DNA of 64,000 nucleotides, from assembly GCF_004359505.1 (NCBI RefSeq), contig NZ_SCWE01000002.1:248001-312000 (forward strand), in the 5' to 3' direction. The DNA is from Macrococcus hajekii. Its GTDB lineage: Bacteria > Bacillota > Bacilli > Staphylococcales > Staphylococcaceae. The notes beneath the pieces were generated by a model. The model made no database searches. It worked only from the letters and a program-made list of their open reading frames with translations, and was not told the origin of the DNA. The position numbers and the translations under genes are program-made. This document shows, piece after piece, positions 18,241 to 27,939 of this stretch (its first letter is position 1; each line of letters starts with the position of its first letter).

Positions 18241-19620
18241 TTATTTCACTCTTTTATCATCATTAGGTACAAGGAAAAGAATAGCCAGGAATGAAATGAG
18301 TGCCATCGCGACGTTCACCCATAATGCAACCATTGCGCCACTTGCCATACCTAGGCTGAGGACTGCCGTTGCAAATACGGCACCACTGATCGCCATACCA
18401 AAACCATTACCAAGCGATGAAGCCATCTTATAAATACCGGCAGCAACCCCTGCTTTGTTATCTGGTGCTGTAGCTACTGCTGTATCTGTTGAAGGTGTCG
18501 CATAAATACCCAGCCCTAGACCGAACAGTAAGTAACCGATTACGGAACTGATAATGTAGATTGTTGATGGCAAGAATGTAAGTGAAATGAGTGCAATACC
18601 TACTAATGTAATCAGTGACCCTAACATCATCGGTTTTTTAGCTCCCATTTTCTGAAGCAGTTTTTCACCAACACGGATCATTGAAAGCACCATCACTAGA
18701 TAAGTCAGTGATAAGAGACCTGCCTGGAAAGATGTAAAACCTAAACCTTGCTGTGCAAATGTATTGGCAACAATCAATGTACCCCCTACTGCGTTCAGCA
18801 GGAAGTTTGAAATGACTGCACCCGTATAAGGTTTGTTAGAAAATAAATGAAAATCAATCAGCGGATTTCTAGAAACACGTTCTCTAAAGAAGAACACGAT
18901 AAATGAAATGACAATTAAAGCAATTAAGCCGAGAGATATAGGTGAAGTATAACCAAATTCCCCACCTTTAGTGATAAACAGTTCAAGTGCAAGGACAAAG
19001 ACAACAAGAATCATTAAACCCGGTACATCAAAACGTGTTCTTGATTCTTCGTCTGCTTTTGTTTCAGGTGTTCCTTTAATTAAAAAGAACGCGATAATTG
19101 AAAGAATAATTGAAAATACGAAAATCCATTTCCACCCCATAAACGTTGCTACTGCTCCACCGAAGAATGAACAGATACCAGAACCACCCCATGAACCGAT
19201 TGACCAGAAGCTAAGAGCTCTCTGACGATCAGCACCATGGTAATAGGCCTTAACAATCGCTAGCGTTGCAGGCATGATTGCTGCTGCAGATAAACCTTGA
19301 ATTACACGTCCAACCATTAGTACAGCCGGGATATTGGTTGCGATTACAAGAGCTGAACCGATAATACTTAAAATCAGACCGATTTGTGTCACTTTTACAC
19401 GACCATATTTATCAGCAATACCACCTGCGCCTACAACAAACATACCGCAGAAAAGGGCAGTCAAGCTGAGGGCGGCGTTGACGTTCCCCATGCTCGTATT
19501 AAAGCTTTCTTTTAATGTCGGTACGATATTAACAAGTGACTGAGCAAATAGCCAGAACGTTAATACTGAAAGCACGATACCGATAATCAGTTTATTATTA
19601 CCTTTGTACGTTTCATTCAT
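18241..19620 (-). CDS. sdrM: MFS drug exporter, SdrM-like (DHA2 group)
   Basis: 459 residues, about fourteen hydrophobic segments. MFS motif A is visible as GGIADKYGRVK after the second helix, and motif C-like glycine-rich sequence WSIGSWGGSGICSFFGGAVA follows. The protein closely resembles S. aureus SdrM from memory (start MNETY, GLGLGIYATPSTDTA segment), which exports norfloxacin and other compounds. In S. aureus the neighbours differ. It leads a probable two-gene unit with the M20 hydrolase. Gene symbol by resemblance only. Confidence 0.82.
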   Translation of the reverse strand: MNETYKGNNKLIIGIVLSVLTFWLFAQSLVNIVPTLKESFNTSMGNVNAALSLTALFCGMFVVGAGGIADKYGRVKVTQIGLILSIIGSALVIATNIPAVLMVGRVIQGLSAAAIMPATLAIVKAYYHGADRQRALSFWSIGSWGGSGICSFFGGAVATFMGWKWIFVFSIILSIIAFFLIKGTPETKADEESRTRFDVPGLMILVVFVLALELFITKGGEFGYTSPISLGLIALIVISFIVFFFRERVSRNPLIDFHLFSNKPYTGAVISNFLLNAVGGTLIVANTFAQQGLGFTSFQAGLLSLTYLVMVLSMIRVGEKLLQKMGAKKPMMLGSLITLVGIALISLTFLPSTIYIISSVIGYLLFGLGLGIYATPSTDTAVATAPDNKAGVAAGIYKMASSLGNGFGMAISGAVFATAVLSLGMASGAMVALWVNVAMALISFLAILFLVPNDDKRVK

Positions 19621-19683
19621 TTTTTATTCACCTAATATTCCTCTCATTATTAATCTTAAAATTGATCTCTATATTTCTCTTCA

Positions 19684-20124
19684 CTACTCATCAAACTGTT
19701 TATTAACAGCCAGCTTGAAAATATAATCAGAACACAACAAGCCTGACGCAATTGCACCTGCCAGTAAAGTAATTTCCAGTATGATCTCCACAGGTCCTGA
19801 CGTCTGTTCCATCACCATCTTCATCGCAGCATCATAAGCCAGCCCTCCCGGTACAAAAGGAATAATACCTGGAATCATGAATAAGTTACTCGGTTCTTTA
19901 TATATTCTAGCCATCATATGGCACATAACCCCGAGAATGATACTACCAAAAAAGTAGCCGTAAATCTGCGGGAAATGGAGTAACTTAATCAGGCTTTCGC
20001 TCGTCATCCATGCTGCCGCTCCAACAAAACCGGATGGCAGAAACAGTCGTTTAGGAGAATCAAATAGAACTGCAAAAAAATAAGATGCCGTAAAACTAAA
20101 AATTAAATTAATCAGCCAGTCCAT
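19684..20124 (-). CDS. Threonine/serine exporter, small subunit (ThrE_2 domain)
   Basis: 146-residue membrane protein with four or five hydrophobic segments, the C-terminal half of the ThrE family (PF12821). Together with the adjacent larger protein it makes a two-gene version of the single-chain Corynebacterium ThrE. ATG at 20124 is preferred; the in-frame GTG at 20130 lies inside the AGGAGG site. Ends 63 bases before the SdrM-like gene. Confidence 0.85.
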   Translation of the reverse strand: MDWLINLIFSFTASYFFAVLFDSPKRLFLPSGFVGAAAWMTSESLIKLLHFPQIYGYFFGSIILGVMCHMMARIYKEPSNLFMIPGIIPFVPGGLAYDAAMKMVMEQTSGPVEIILEITLLAGAIASGLLCSDYIFKLAVNKQFDE

Positions 20125-20133
20125 TTGCACCTC

Positions 20134-20886
20134 CTAAAAGATATAAAGTATAGACGCAACGCCGGCACCTATTGCGAATGCTGTAACCGCCGCTTCCAGT
20201 CCTTTGGTCAGTGCCATCAGCATATTACCAGCCAATAAGTCCTGCAATGAATTAGTGATAAGGACGCCGGGAACAATCGGCATGACTGAAGCGATGATGG
20301 TCACCGATAATTTACTGTCGGGAATAAATCTGTATACGCTTACAATTATAAGCGCAATAAATAACGATGCAATAAATTCAGGTATGAAAAAGTTCCGAAT
20401 TTTATCTGCAATCTGTTCTTTTATGACAAAACCTAAAGCCGCCGCTACCATCGCTGTTAAAACATCTTGCCATACGCCTCCCTGTAAAAAAAGGAAACTC
20501 AGCCCTACAATTGCACTCGCTACTGCTTTATAAACCAGATTATAATTTTTTGTTTTCGTTTTAATATCATATAATTGTTGTAACGCAGCTGGAACTGATA
20601 AATTTTCATTCGTTATCTGCCGAGAAGTTTCATTGACCTGAGAGATTTTGATGAGATTGGTATCCCGTTTCTTTACCCTCTGAACGCGTGGATAAGTCAG
20701 GTCATGTAGGCTGAAGTTAATCACTGTATTCGTTACAAAACTATTGCAATTCATATAACCGAAGTGATGCGCGATGATATTCATCGTATTCTCAATACGA
20801 AAACCATCTGCACCAGATTCCAGTAAAATCTGACCTGCTAAAACGATTACATCCTTTAACTCTTCTTCTTTAATATTTACATTCAA
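20134..20886 (-). CDS. Threonine/serine exporter, large subunit (ThrE N-terminal domain, DUF1212)
   Basis: 250 residues: an N-terminal cytoplasmic half (to about residue 115) followed by five membrane segments. Matches the PF06738/DUF1212 half of ThrE. The start codon is TTG, with GGAGA nine bases upstream. Overlapping ribosome binding site of the small subunit follows its stop codon, so the two are co-translated. Likely exports threonine or serine; not proven by sequence. Confidence 0.85.
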   Translation of the reverse strand: MNVNIKEEELKDVIVLAGQILLESGADGFRIENTMNIIAHHFGYMNCNSFVTNTVINFSLHDLTYPRVQRVKKRDTNLIKISQVNETSRQITNENLSVPAALQQLYDIKTKTKNYNLVYKAVASAIVGLSFLFLQGGVWQDVLTAMVAAALGFVIKEQIADKIRNFFIPEFIASLFIALIIVSVYRFIPDSKLSVTIIASVMPIVPGVLITNSLQDLLAGNMLMALTKGLEAAVTAFAIGAGVASILYIF

Positions 20887-20970
20887 GACCCTTCTCTCCT
20901 ACTTGTCTTTAATAAAAACATCATACCATCAATCAAGTTAAATCATCATTAAATATATGAACAATTAAAG

Positions 20971-20999
20971 AAACTGACACGTATAAAATGTGTCAGTTT
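20971..20999. terminator. Terminator after bkdB
   Basis: Perfect ten-base arms AAACTGACAC and GTGTCAGTTT, nine-base loop. It lies 60 bases beyond the bkdB stop; the T-tract is weak. Confidence 0.6.
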
Positions 21000-21058
21000 A
21001 CATTTAAATAGTTATATTTATCTAATTGATTACATGTTTTTGTGTTGGATTTACATTT

Positions 21059-22393
21059 TTAATAAATATCTGACTCGTTTTTAAACTGTTTCAGATTCTC
21101 TTTAACATCTGCTAAGAAACGTCCCGCAGCAAGTCCATCCAGAATACGATGATCAATAGACAGGCAGAGATTAATCATATCAGCGAACTTAAAGCCACCA
21201 TCATCCGTTGGCACTACCCGCTTATTGATACTCTCAATCTGCAGAATGGCTGCTTGAGGGTAATTGATAATACCTTGTGACATCACTGAGCCGAATGAAC
21301 CGGTATTATTAACAGTAATTGTACCACCTTGCATCTGTTCAGGTTTAAGTGTATGATTTCGTGCTGCTTGTGCTAAACGATTCACTTCTTTAGCTATGCC
21401 CATTACTGAGTATTCGTCTGCATTTTTAATAACCGGCACAAATAAATGTTCATCAGTCGCTACTGCAACTGAAATATTAATATCCTTGAAATAAGTAATC
21501 TCGTTATCCACCCATGAGGCATTCATTTTAGGATGTTTCTTTAGAGCTTGAACAACTGCTTTGATAAAAAATGGATAGAAGGAAAGAGAAATACCTTCCT
21601 GTTTTTTAAATTCATCTTTATGTGCATTACGAAGTTTAACGAGTTCTGTGACATCTGCCTCTACCATCAACCAGGCATGAGGAATTTCATTGACGCTTTG
21701 AACCATTCGTTTAGCAATTGCTTTTCTGACGCCATCCGGTTTAACGACTGTATCATTGCCTGGCGATAACGGCGCAGGTGCTTCTACTGTTTTCTCTTCT
21801 GCTATCAGCTGCTGATTTTCAGCAGCTGCAGGTTGTTCTGATGGAGTAAAGTTCAGTACATCTTTACGTGTGATACGTCCATTTCGTCCAGTTCCTTTAA
21901 CTTGTGACAGGTCGATGCCCCGCTCCTGTGATATTTTTAAGACAGCAGGTGAATAGCGCATCCCTTCTGTACTCATTTTCTTTGTCTCAGAGAATACGTC
22001 TATTTCTTTATTTGCTTCTTCATTAGATGCAATAGCACCTGACATACTTGCAAGCGGTGCTTCAACCGTTTCCTGCTGCACTGCCGGTTTTTCTTCCGGA
22101 ATCATTGCCGTTTCAGTCGCCTCTGATGTGGTTGCTTCTTTAACCTCTGTTCCTTCAACTTCAATGGTCATAATCGGTTCATGGATTGCAATATCTGTAT
22201 CAAGTTCTACCAGCAGTTCTTTCACTATCCCTGCAAAGTCAGATGGAATATCAGTCGTCACTTTATCAGAAGTCGCTTCTGCAATGGGTTGATAACGTTC
22301 TACTATATCTCCCGGCTTCACCAGCCAGTTTGATATAGATGCCTCGGTCACACTCTCACCTAAACCAGGTAATGTAATTGTTTTAATAGCCAT
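21059..22393 (-). CDS. bkdB: Branched-chain 2-oxoacid dehydrogenase E2 (lipoamide acyltransferase)
   Basis: 444 residues. Lipoyl domain at the N-terminus with lipoylated Lys44 in TSDKVTT, an alanine/glutamate-rich linker, the peripheral-subunit-binding domain around RYSPAVLKISQERGID (150-190), and a catalytic acyltransferase domain ending in SIDHRILDG (His and Asp of the HxxxD motif). Start MAIKTITLPG is chosen for its AGGGGA site; a longer in-frame start would overlap bkdAB. Last gene of the six-gene operon; makes branched acyl-CoA primers for branched fatty acids. Confidence 0.95.
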   Translation of the reverse strand: MAIKTITLPGLGESVTEASISNWLVKPGDIVERYQPIAEATSDKVTTDIPSDFAGIVKELLVELDTDIAIHEPIMTIEVEGTEVKEATTSEATETAMIPEEKPAVQQETVEAPLASMSGAIASNEEANKEIDVFSETKKMSTEGMRYSPAVLKISQERGIDLSQVKGTGRNGRITRKDVLNFTPSEQPAAAENQQLIAEEKTVEAPAPLSPGNDTVVKPDGVRKAIAKRMVQSVNEIPHAWLMVEADVTELVKLRNAHKDEFKKQEGISLSFYPFFIKAVVQALKKHPKMNASWVDNEITYFKDINISVAVATDEHLFVPVIKNADEYSVMGIAKEVNRLAQAARNHTLKPEQMQGGTITVNNTGSFGSVMSQGIINYPQAAILQIESINKRVVPTDDGGFKFADMINLCLSIDHRILDGLAAGRFLADVKENLKQFKNESDIY

Positions 22394-22409
22394 AACTTTT
22401 CCCCTCTTC

Positions 22410-23399
22410 CTAGAATTCTGCAAGTTCGCGAATGGCATTCTTGACTTTGTCTTCATTGATTAAGAAAGCTCGCTCGAGTGATAAAGCATACGGCATACTC
22501 GGTGCATCAGGTCCTGCCAGTCGCTGAATCGGTGCATCCAGATCAAAGAGTGCTTCTTCTGCAATGATGGCTGCAATCTCACTCATCACACTCTGTTCCT
22601 TATTATCTTCTGTAACGAGAAGGACTTTACCTGTTTTTTTAGCGGCATTGACCAATGTTTCTTTATCAAGCGGATAAAGTGAACGGACATCTACTACTTC
22701 AGCATTAATATCTTCTTTAGCCAGTGCTTCTGCTGCCTTCAGCGCGAATTGAAGCGCCATACCGTATGCAATAACCGTCACATCATCACCTTCTCTGACA
22801 ATGTTCGCTTTATCGAGTGGCACGACATAGTCAGTTTCAGGTACATCTTCTTTTAATAGACGGTAAAGGCGCTTATGTTCATAGAATAAAACCGGGTCAT
22901 TACTGCGAATCGCTGCTTTAATCAACCCTTTTGCATCATAGGCTGAGGACGGCGTCACGACGCGGAGTCCAGGTTGCCCTACAAAAATCTTATCTGTCGT
23001 CTGTGAATGATAAAAACCACCACGCACACCGCCACCATAAGGCGTACGATAGACGATAGGAGTCGTCCAGTCTCCTTTTGTTCGATAACGCATCCGTGCA
23101 GCCTCAGACATAATTTCATTTACCGCAGGCAGAATATAGTCCGCAAACTGGAATTCTCCGATTGCCCGGTAACCTCTTACCCCAAGTCCTACTGCTAAAC
23201 CACCAATCAGGCCTTCAGTAAGCGGTGTATTAAAGACGCGTTTATCGCCGAATTTGGCTGCTAGTCCTTTCGTTACACCGAAGACACCACCTTTGTCGCC
23301 ACCTACATCCTCACCAAAAATCACTACTTTATCGTCTCTTTCCATTTCTTCAGCAATGCCTCGGTTAATCGCTTCTAAATATGTCATGATTGCCATCAT
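22410..23399 (-). CDS. bkdAB: Branched-chain 2-oxoacid dehydrogenase E1 beta
   Basis: 329 residues, clear similarity to B. subtilis BkdAB (MTYLEAINRGIAEEMERD, GEDVG, then RAPYGGG-like YRTPYGGGVRGG). Forms the alpha2beta2 TPP-dependent decarboxylase with the upstream gene. GGGGAG precedes two adjacent ATG codons at 23399. Sixteen bases separate it from bkdB and fourteen from bkdAA, so it is co-translated in the operon. Confidence 0.95.
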   Translation of the reverse strand: MMAIMTYLEAINRGIAEEMERDDKVVIFGEDVGGDKGGVFGVTKGLAAKFGDKRVFNTPLTEGLIGGLAVGLGVRGYRAIGEFQFADYILPAVNEIMSEAARMRYRTKGDWTTPIVYRTPYGGGVRGGFYHSQTTDKIFVGQPGLRVVTPSSAYDAKGLIKAAIRSNDPVLFYEHKRLYRLLKEDVPETDYVVPLDKANIVREGDDVTVIAYGMALQFALKAAEALAKEDINAEVVDVRSLYPLDKETLVNAAKKTGKVLLVTEDNKEQSVMSEIAAIIAEEALFDLDAPIQRLAGPDAPSMPYALSLERAFLINEDKVKNAIRELAEF

Positions 23400-23413
23400 T
23401 TTGTTCTCCCCTT

Positions 23414-24409
23414 CTATTTATCGTCTTCAGCCCACACGCCGACTAATATCTCTGCAGGATCCGGATCAGGCATTGCTTCTGCTTCATCTGTTGCCTGATT
23501 GATTTCAGATTTCAGTTCTTTTTCCATCACTTCTATCTCTTCAAGTGTCAAATATCCTTCGTCAATCATCTGTTTCTGGAATGCAGCAAGTGGGTCCTTT
23601 GTTTTCATTTCTTCCAGTTCTTCTTTAGAACGATAAATGGACTGATCATCATCTGATGAGTGAGAGGTCATACGTGAGACCATCAGTTCCACAAGTGCCG
23701 GTCCTTTACCTTCACGCGCAGCTGCCACATATTTTTTAAATGCTGTATAACACTCAACAAAGTCATTGCCATCTACTCGTATTCCTTCAAAGCCATAAGC
23801 TTGAGCTCGGTCTGCCATCTGCTCATTGGCATACTGCTCCTCTATGCCCACTGAAATCGCCCACAGGTTGTTTTCCACTACAAAAATAATCGGCAGTTTC
23901 TTAATAGCTGCAAAGTTCATCGCTTCAGCCACTTCACCCTGGTTAAACGAACCTTCACCTGTTGTGGCTACTGACACTGAATCTGATTCTTCAAGTAACG
24001 CAGCATAGGCGACGCCTGTCGCTACATTCATCTGAGTGGAGACCGGTGACGAGTGTGAAATGATATTATGTTCCTTAGAACCATAATGGTTAGGCATCTG
24101 ACGGCCATGTGAGGATGGATCTGCTTCTTTACCAAATGAACCAAGAATAATATCCTTAGTTGTCATCCCCCATGCAAGACAAGCTGTCATATCACGATAA
24201 TACGGGAGAAAATAATCTTTCTCGGAGTCAAAGGCCATTGCCATAGCCACTTGGCCGACTTCTGCGCCTTGTCCCGAAATATTGAATGATGTTTTACCGA
24301 TACGAGTGAGCTGCCAGAGACGTTCATCGAGCCGGCGTCCTCTTAATACGTGTCTGAAAGCTTCGATTAATTCTTCTTTAGTGAGTCCAGATTCTTTTAA
24401 CTTTTTCAT
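23414..24409 (-). CDS. bkdAA: Branched-chain 2-oxoacid dehydrogenase E1 alpha
   Basis: 331 residues, same as B. subtilis BkdAA (330). TPP motif GEGSFNQGEVAEAMN through VVENN; phosphorylation-loop-like region SRMTSHSSDD is present. Start at MKKLKESGL leaves a 19-base gap after lpd; the earlier in-frame start would overlap lpd by 32 bases. The ribosome binding site of the chosen start is weak (GAGAGTG), so the exact start is not certain. Confidence 0.93.
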   Translation of the reverse strand: MKKLKESGLTKEELIEAFRHVLRGRRLDERLWQLTRIGKTSFNISGQGAEVGQVAMAMAFDSEKDYFLPYYRDMTACLAWGMTTKDIILGSFGKEADPSSHGRQMPNHYGSKEHNIISHSSPVSTQMNVATGVAYAALLEESDSVSVATTGEGSFNQGEVAEAMNFAAIKKLPIIFVVENNLWAISVGIEEQYANEQMADRAQAYGFEGIRVDGNDFVECYTAFKKYVAAAREGKGPALVELMVSRMTSHSSDDDQSIYRSKEELEEMKTKDPLAAFQKQMIDEGYLTLEEIEVMEKELKSEINQATDEAEAMPDPDPAEILVGVWAEDDK

Positions 24410-24428
24410 TATCTTTTCACTCTCTTTC

Positions 24429-25838
24429 TTATTTATGAATGGCAAGCCCATATGCGTCAAGTGCTGCTTCCATTACCGATTCTGAGATTGTAGGATGTGC
24501 ATGGACTGCTTCACCTAGTTCAAGAGCCGATGCATTGAGATAGATTGCCGTACTCGCTTCACCGATTAAGTCAGTAGCATTCGGTCCGATAATCGTAACG
24601 CCTACTAAATCATCTGTCTCTTCATCTCTCAGTACTTCTACAAAGCCATCAGCATCTCCATGAATCAATGACTTACCGTTACCTTTAAAATAAAATTTTC
24701 CTACTTTAACGTTCATATTTTCCGGGAAATTAGATGAATGATAACCGACACTCGCAATTTCGGGATGTGTGTACGTACATTTCGGTACATCGTTATAATT
24801 AAGCGGCTCAACTGTTTCACCACATAAATGATTAACAGCGATTTCACCTTCTTTAGAAGCAACATGTGCCAGTTGCAATGTATTGATACAATCACCAATC
24901 GCATAAATATGACTCTCAGTGGTCTGATAGTATTCATTGACATGAATGCCTTTATCATCAAACTGTACAGATGTATTCTGTAATCCGATACCATTGACGT
25001 TCGGTGTCCGTCCAACTGCAACCATTACTTTATCAAACTGCATCTCTTGCTGCTCTTTTACTCTGACACTCACTTTATCAGCTATTACTTCAGCTGATTC
25101 GACAGCTGCCTGGGTCATGATATGAATACCGCGTTTCTTGAACTGCTTTTTCAGTTCACGGGATACTGATTCACTCTCATTGATAACTAGGCGATCAGCA
25201 TACTCAATAATCGTGACGTCGACACCGAAGCTATTGAGAAGTGACGCCCATTCCACACCGATTACGCCACCGCCGATTATGGCCATTTTTTCAGGTAGTG
25301 TTTCCAGTTCGAGCATACCATTAGATGACAGAATGTATCTTTCATCAATCGCCACATTCGGCAGGCTACGAGGTGATGATCCTGTTGCAATAATGAGTTT
25401 TTTCGGTACAATAATTAGATCTTCTTTATCGCTGTCAGGGAAAGTAATCGCCACTGCACCAGATACCGGCGAGAAGATTGAAGGACCGAGAATAGCGCCT
25501 TCTCCGTTATAGATTTTAATTTTGTTTTTCTGACATAATGCCTGTACTCCTTGATGCAGTTGCTCTACTACTTTTTCTTTACGCGCCTGAACTTTCAAAA
25601 AGTCAAATCCAGCTTCAACACTTGATATACCAAATTCATCTGCACTCTTTACTGTTTCGTATACTTCAGCGCTTCGCAGCAAGGCTTTTGTAGGGATGCA
25701 TCCTCTATGGAGACATGTCCCTCCTAGCTTTGACTTCTCCACAATCACTACATTTTGACCTTTTTGAGCAGCACGGATAGCCGCGACGTAACCGCCTGTT
25801 CCGCCTCCTAATATCAGTAAATCTGTTTCTGCAGCCAT
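24429..25838 (-). CDS. lpdV: Dihydrolipoyl dehydrogenase (E3) of the branched-chain complex
   Basis: 469-residue flavoprotein that reoxidises the E2 lipoyl arm with NAD+. FAD motif GGGTGGYVAAIRAAQ at residue 10, redox pair in GGTCLHRGCIPTKA (Cys41/Cys46 region), NAD motif GGGVIGVEWA, C-terminal His-Glu pair in HAHPTISE. AGGAAGG precedes the ATG. It is the third gene of the operon, between buk and bkdAA, the same order as in B. subtilis. Confidence 0.95.
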   Translation of the reverse strand: MAAETDLLILGGGTGGYVAAIRAAQKGQNVVIVEKSKLGGTCLHRGCIPTKALLRSAEVYETVKSADEFGISSVEAGFDFLKVQARKEKVVEQLHQGVQALCQKNKIKIYNGEGAILGPSIFSPVSGAVAITFPDSDKEDLIIVPKKLIIATGSSPRSLPNVAIDERYILSSNGMLELETLPEKMAIIGGGVIGVEWASLLNSFGVDVTIIEYADRLVINESESVSRELKKQFKKRGIHIMTQAAVESAEVIADKVSVRVKEQQEMQFDKVMVAVGRTPNVNGIGLQNTSVQFDDKGIHVNEYYQTTESHIYAIGDCINTLQLAHVASKEGEIAVNHLCGETVEPLNYNDVPKCTYTHPEIASVGYHSSNFPENMNVKVGKFYFKGNGKSLIHGDADGFVEVLRDEETDDLVGVTIIGPNATDLIGEASTAIYLNASALELGEAVHAHPTISESVMEAALDAYGLAIHK

Positions 25839-25854
25839 AGTTTAACAACCTTCC

Positions 25855-26916
25855 TTAGTAAATTTGAGCTTCTTCCTGTTTATTCAGAACGCGCATTACA
25901 CCGTCGTACAGGGCTTCCATCTCTTTCTCACCCGGTACCACTTCGACATGTGCAATCCAGTTGACGTAAGATTTCAAGTACTCCACTACATAAGCAGAGT
26001 AACTGATACCTCCTGTCAAAATAATCACATCTACATTACCTTGTAGGACAATCGCCATTTCTCCGATACATTTAGCCACCTGGTAACACATGCCGTCCAG
26101 ATAGTTCTTAGTATCCATATCACCTGCCAGCGCTTTTTCCTCTACAATACGCATATCAATCTCACCTGTGTAAGATTTAATACCACCTTCACCTGCCAGA
26201 ATTTTCTTTATTTGTTCCAGACTTAGGCTTTCTTCAATAATTTTTTTAGCAAATGTAATCAGCGGCAGACCACCTGTTCGTTCAGGAGAATAAGCGCCTT
26301 CTCCGTCAATGCCGTTCACTACATCAATTACTTTACCATATTGATGGGCGCTTACACTGATGCCACCCCCCATATGCGCAACGATGACATTGTATTTCTC
26401 GTACTGTTCTGCCAGGATAGCACGTGCTGCTGCCTTTGAATTCAGGGCGTGAAAGACACTGCGTCTCTCAATACCTTTAAGTCCGCTAATACGTGCAATT
26501 TCATGCATTTCATCGACGACCACCGGATCAACTGTATATGCAGATACACCATATTCATCCGCAAATGCCTGGGCAAGACTCGCGCCCAGATTAGAAGCAT
26601 GACTTCCGTATTCGCCTGATGCCAGATCCTCCAGCATATCCTTGTTAACAAGATAGGTCCCCCCACTGATTGGCTTTGATAGACCACCACGTCCAACTAC
26701 TGCAATAATGTCCCCTTTTTTAACGTCATTTTCATTCAAGTATTCATCAATTTTGATTTTTCTGAACGCCTGCTGATCATTAATGGATTTAAATGCACCT
26801 ATCTCCTCAGCAGTGTAACGAATGACCTTTTCACTGATCAGTTCACCATTTCCGAATAGAGCTACTTTACCTGATGTAGAGCCTGGGTTGATCACTAATA
26901 CTAAGTTTCTGGACAT
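25855..26916 (-). CDS. buk: Butyrate kinase (branched-chain acyl kinase)
   Basis: 353 residues of the acetokinase/ASKHA fold: phosphate-1 loop NPGSTSGKVALF at residues 10-21 and phosphate-2 region AHMGGGISVSAH. It converts branched acyl phosphates and ADP to the free acids and ATP. AGGAGG precedes the ATG; ten bases separate it from ptb. With ptb and the Bkd complex it forms a route from keto acids to free branched acids with substrate-level ATP. Confidence 0.95.
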   Translation of the reverse strand: MSRNLVLVINPGSTSGKVALFGNGELISEKVIRYTAEEIGAFKSINDQQAFRKIKIDEYLNENDVKKGDIIAVVGRGGLSKPISGGTYLVNKDMLEDLASGEYGSHASNLGASLAQAFADEYGVSAYTVDPVVVDEMHEIARISGLKGIERRSVFHALNSKAAARAILAEQYEKYNVIVAHMGGGISVSAHQYGKVIDVVNGIDGEGAYSPERTGGLPLITFAKKIIEESLSLEQIKKILAGEGGIKSYTGEIDMRIVEEKALAGDMDTKNYLDGMCYQVAKCIGEMAIVLQGNVDVIILTGGISYSAYVVEYLKSYVNWIAHVEVVPGEKEMEALYDGVMRVLNKQEEAQIY

Positions 26917-26926
26917 CTCTTACCTC

Positions 26927-27754
26927 CTATACTTGAACTTGTTTAATGGCAAAATCAAGTGCGAATAGTTTACTTTCTGTCTCGTCACTTCTTGAAGTTA
27001 AGACAATAGGTACTTTAGCACCAACAATCGTACCTCCGTTGACAGCATTCCCTACAATGACAAAAGATTTATACAGTGCATTTCCTACGTCAATATTCGG
27101 CACTACAATCACATCTGCATCGCCTGCTATCGGTGCTTCAAAGCGCTTATGTCTGACAGCCTTTTCTGATATAGCAAGATCTAATGATAGCGGTCCGTAA
27201 ATAACAGCCTGCTTATAGTCCTTCATACGCGTCATCACTTCTGATGCAAGAACTGAGGACGGCATCTTAGGATTGAACTTCTCAGCAGAACTCAGCAGCG
27301 CAACCTTTGGTGTTTTAATCCCTATACTGTGACAGACTTCCACTGCGTTCTCAATAATTTGTACCAATTGATCAGCAGTAGGTTCAATATTCATTGCAGC
27401 ATCTGTCAGCATAATCTGTCTATCTATCTGAGGTAGATGGACAAGTGTCACATGAGATAACAATGTCTTATCACGTAAATCGTTCTCTTTTTTCAGCACT
27501 TCCTTTAACACAGTTCGCGTCTGAACAAGCCCCTTCATCAAAATCTGGGCATCACCATTTACAATTGCTTTTACTGCTGCTGCCACGCTTTCCTCTTCAT
27601 CTTCACAATATTGATAGGTCCATAGACCGGGAGCAAGGTTATCAGTTGAATCAAATACGAGAAAGTGAACGTTATCCCCATACGCTTTTTGGGCCGCCAT
27701 CATGACGTCTACTATTTCCTGACGCGAACCACCTGGGACAGCAATTGTGATCAT
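26927..27754 (-). CDS. ptb: Phosphate butyryltransferase
   Basis: 275 residues, PTA_PTB fold; converts branched acyl-CoA and phosphate into acyl phosphate. Start at MITIAVPGG with GAGGGAGG directly upstream; the 24-codon in-frame extension would run through the cre box. First gene of the ptb-buk-lpdV-bkdAA-bkdAB-bkdB operon. The leucine dehydrogenase gene (bcd) found between ptb and buk in B. subtilis is absent, as is a bkdR activator. Confidence 0.93.
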   Translation of the reverse strand: MITIAVPGGSRQEIVDVMMAAQKAYGDNVHFLVFDSTDNLAPGLWTYQYCEDEEESVAAAVKAIVNGDAQILMKGLVQTRTVLKEVLKKENDLRDKTLLSHVTLVHLPQIDRQIMLTDAAMNIEPTADQLVQIIENAVEVCHSIGIKTPKVALLSSAEKFNPKMPSSVLASEVMTRMKDYKQAVIYGPLSLDLAISEKAVRHKRFEAPIAGDADVIVVPNIDVGNALYKSFVIVGNAVNGGTIVGAKVPIVLTSRSDETESKLFALDFAIKQVQV

Positions 27755-27774
27755 TTTATTACCTCCCTCAAATT

Positions 27775-27789
27775 TGTATACGCTTACAT
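27775..27789 (-). promoter_or_regulatory. cre site of the ptb-bkd operon
   Basis: Minus-strand ATGTAAGCGTATACA fits the catabolite-responsive element consensus WTGNAARCGNWWWCA at every position. It lies 21 bases before the ptb start codon, downstream of any promoter, which is the usual place for CcpA repression. Confidence 0.85.
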
Positions 27790-27939
27790 TTTTATTATAA
27801 GTATTCTTTCCTCTTGATACTATCATTATATCGTGATGATGTTGAACAGTTTCATTATAGAGAGAGGCAACTTAATTGTAATTTATATAATTACTATATA
27901 GAATAGAAAAGTAATTGACCTGACTTAAAGGAGTATATA

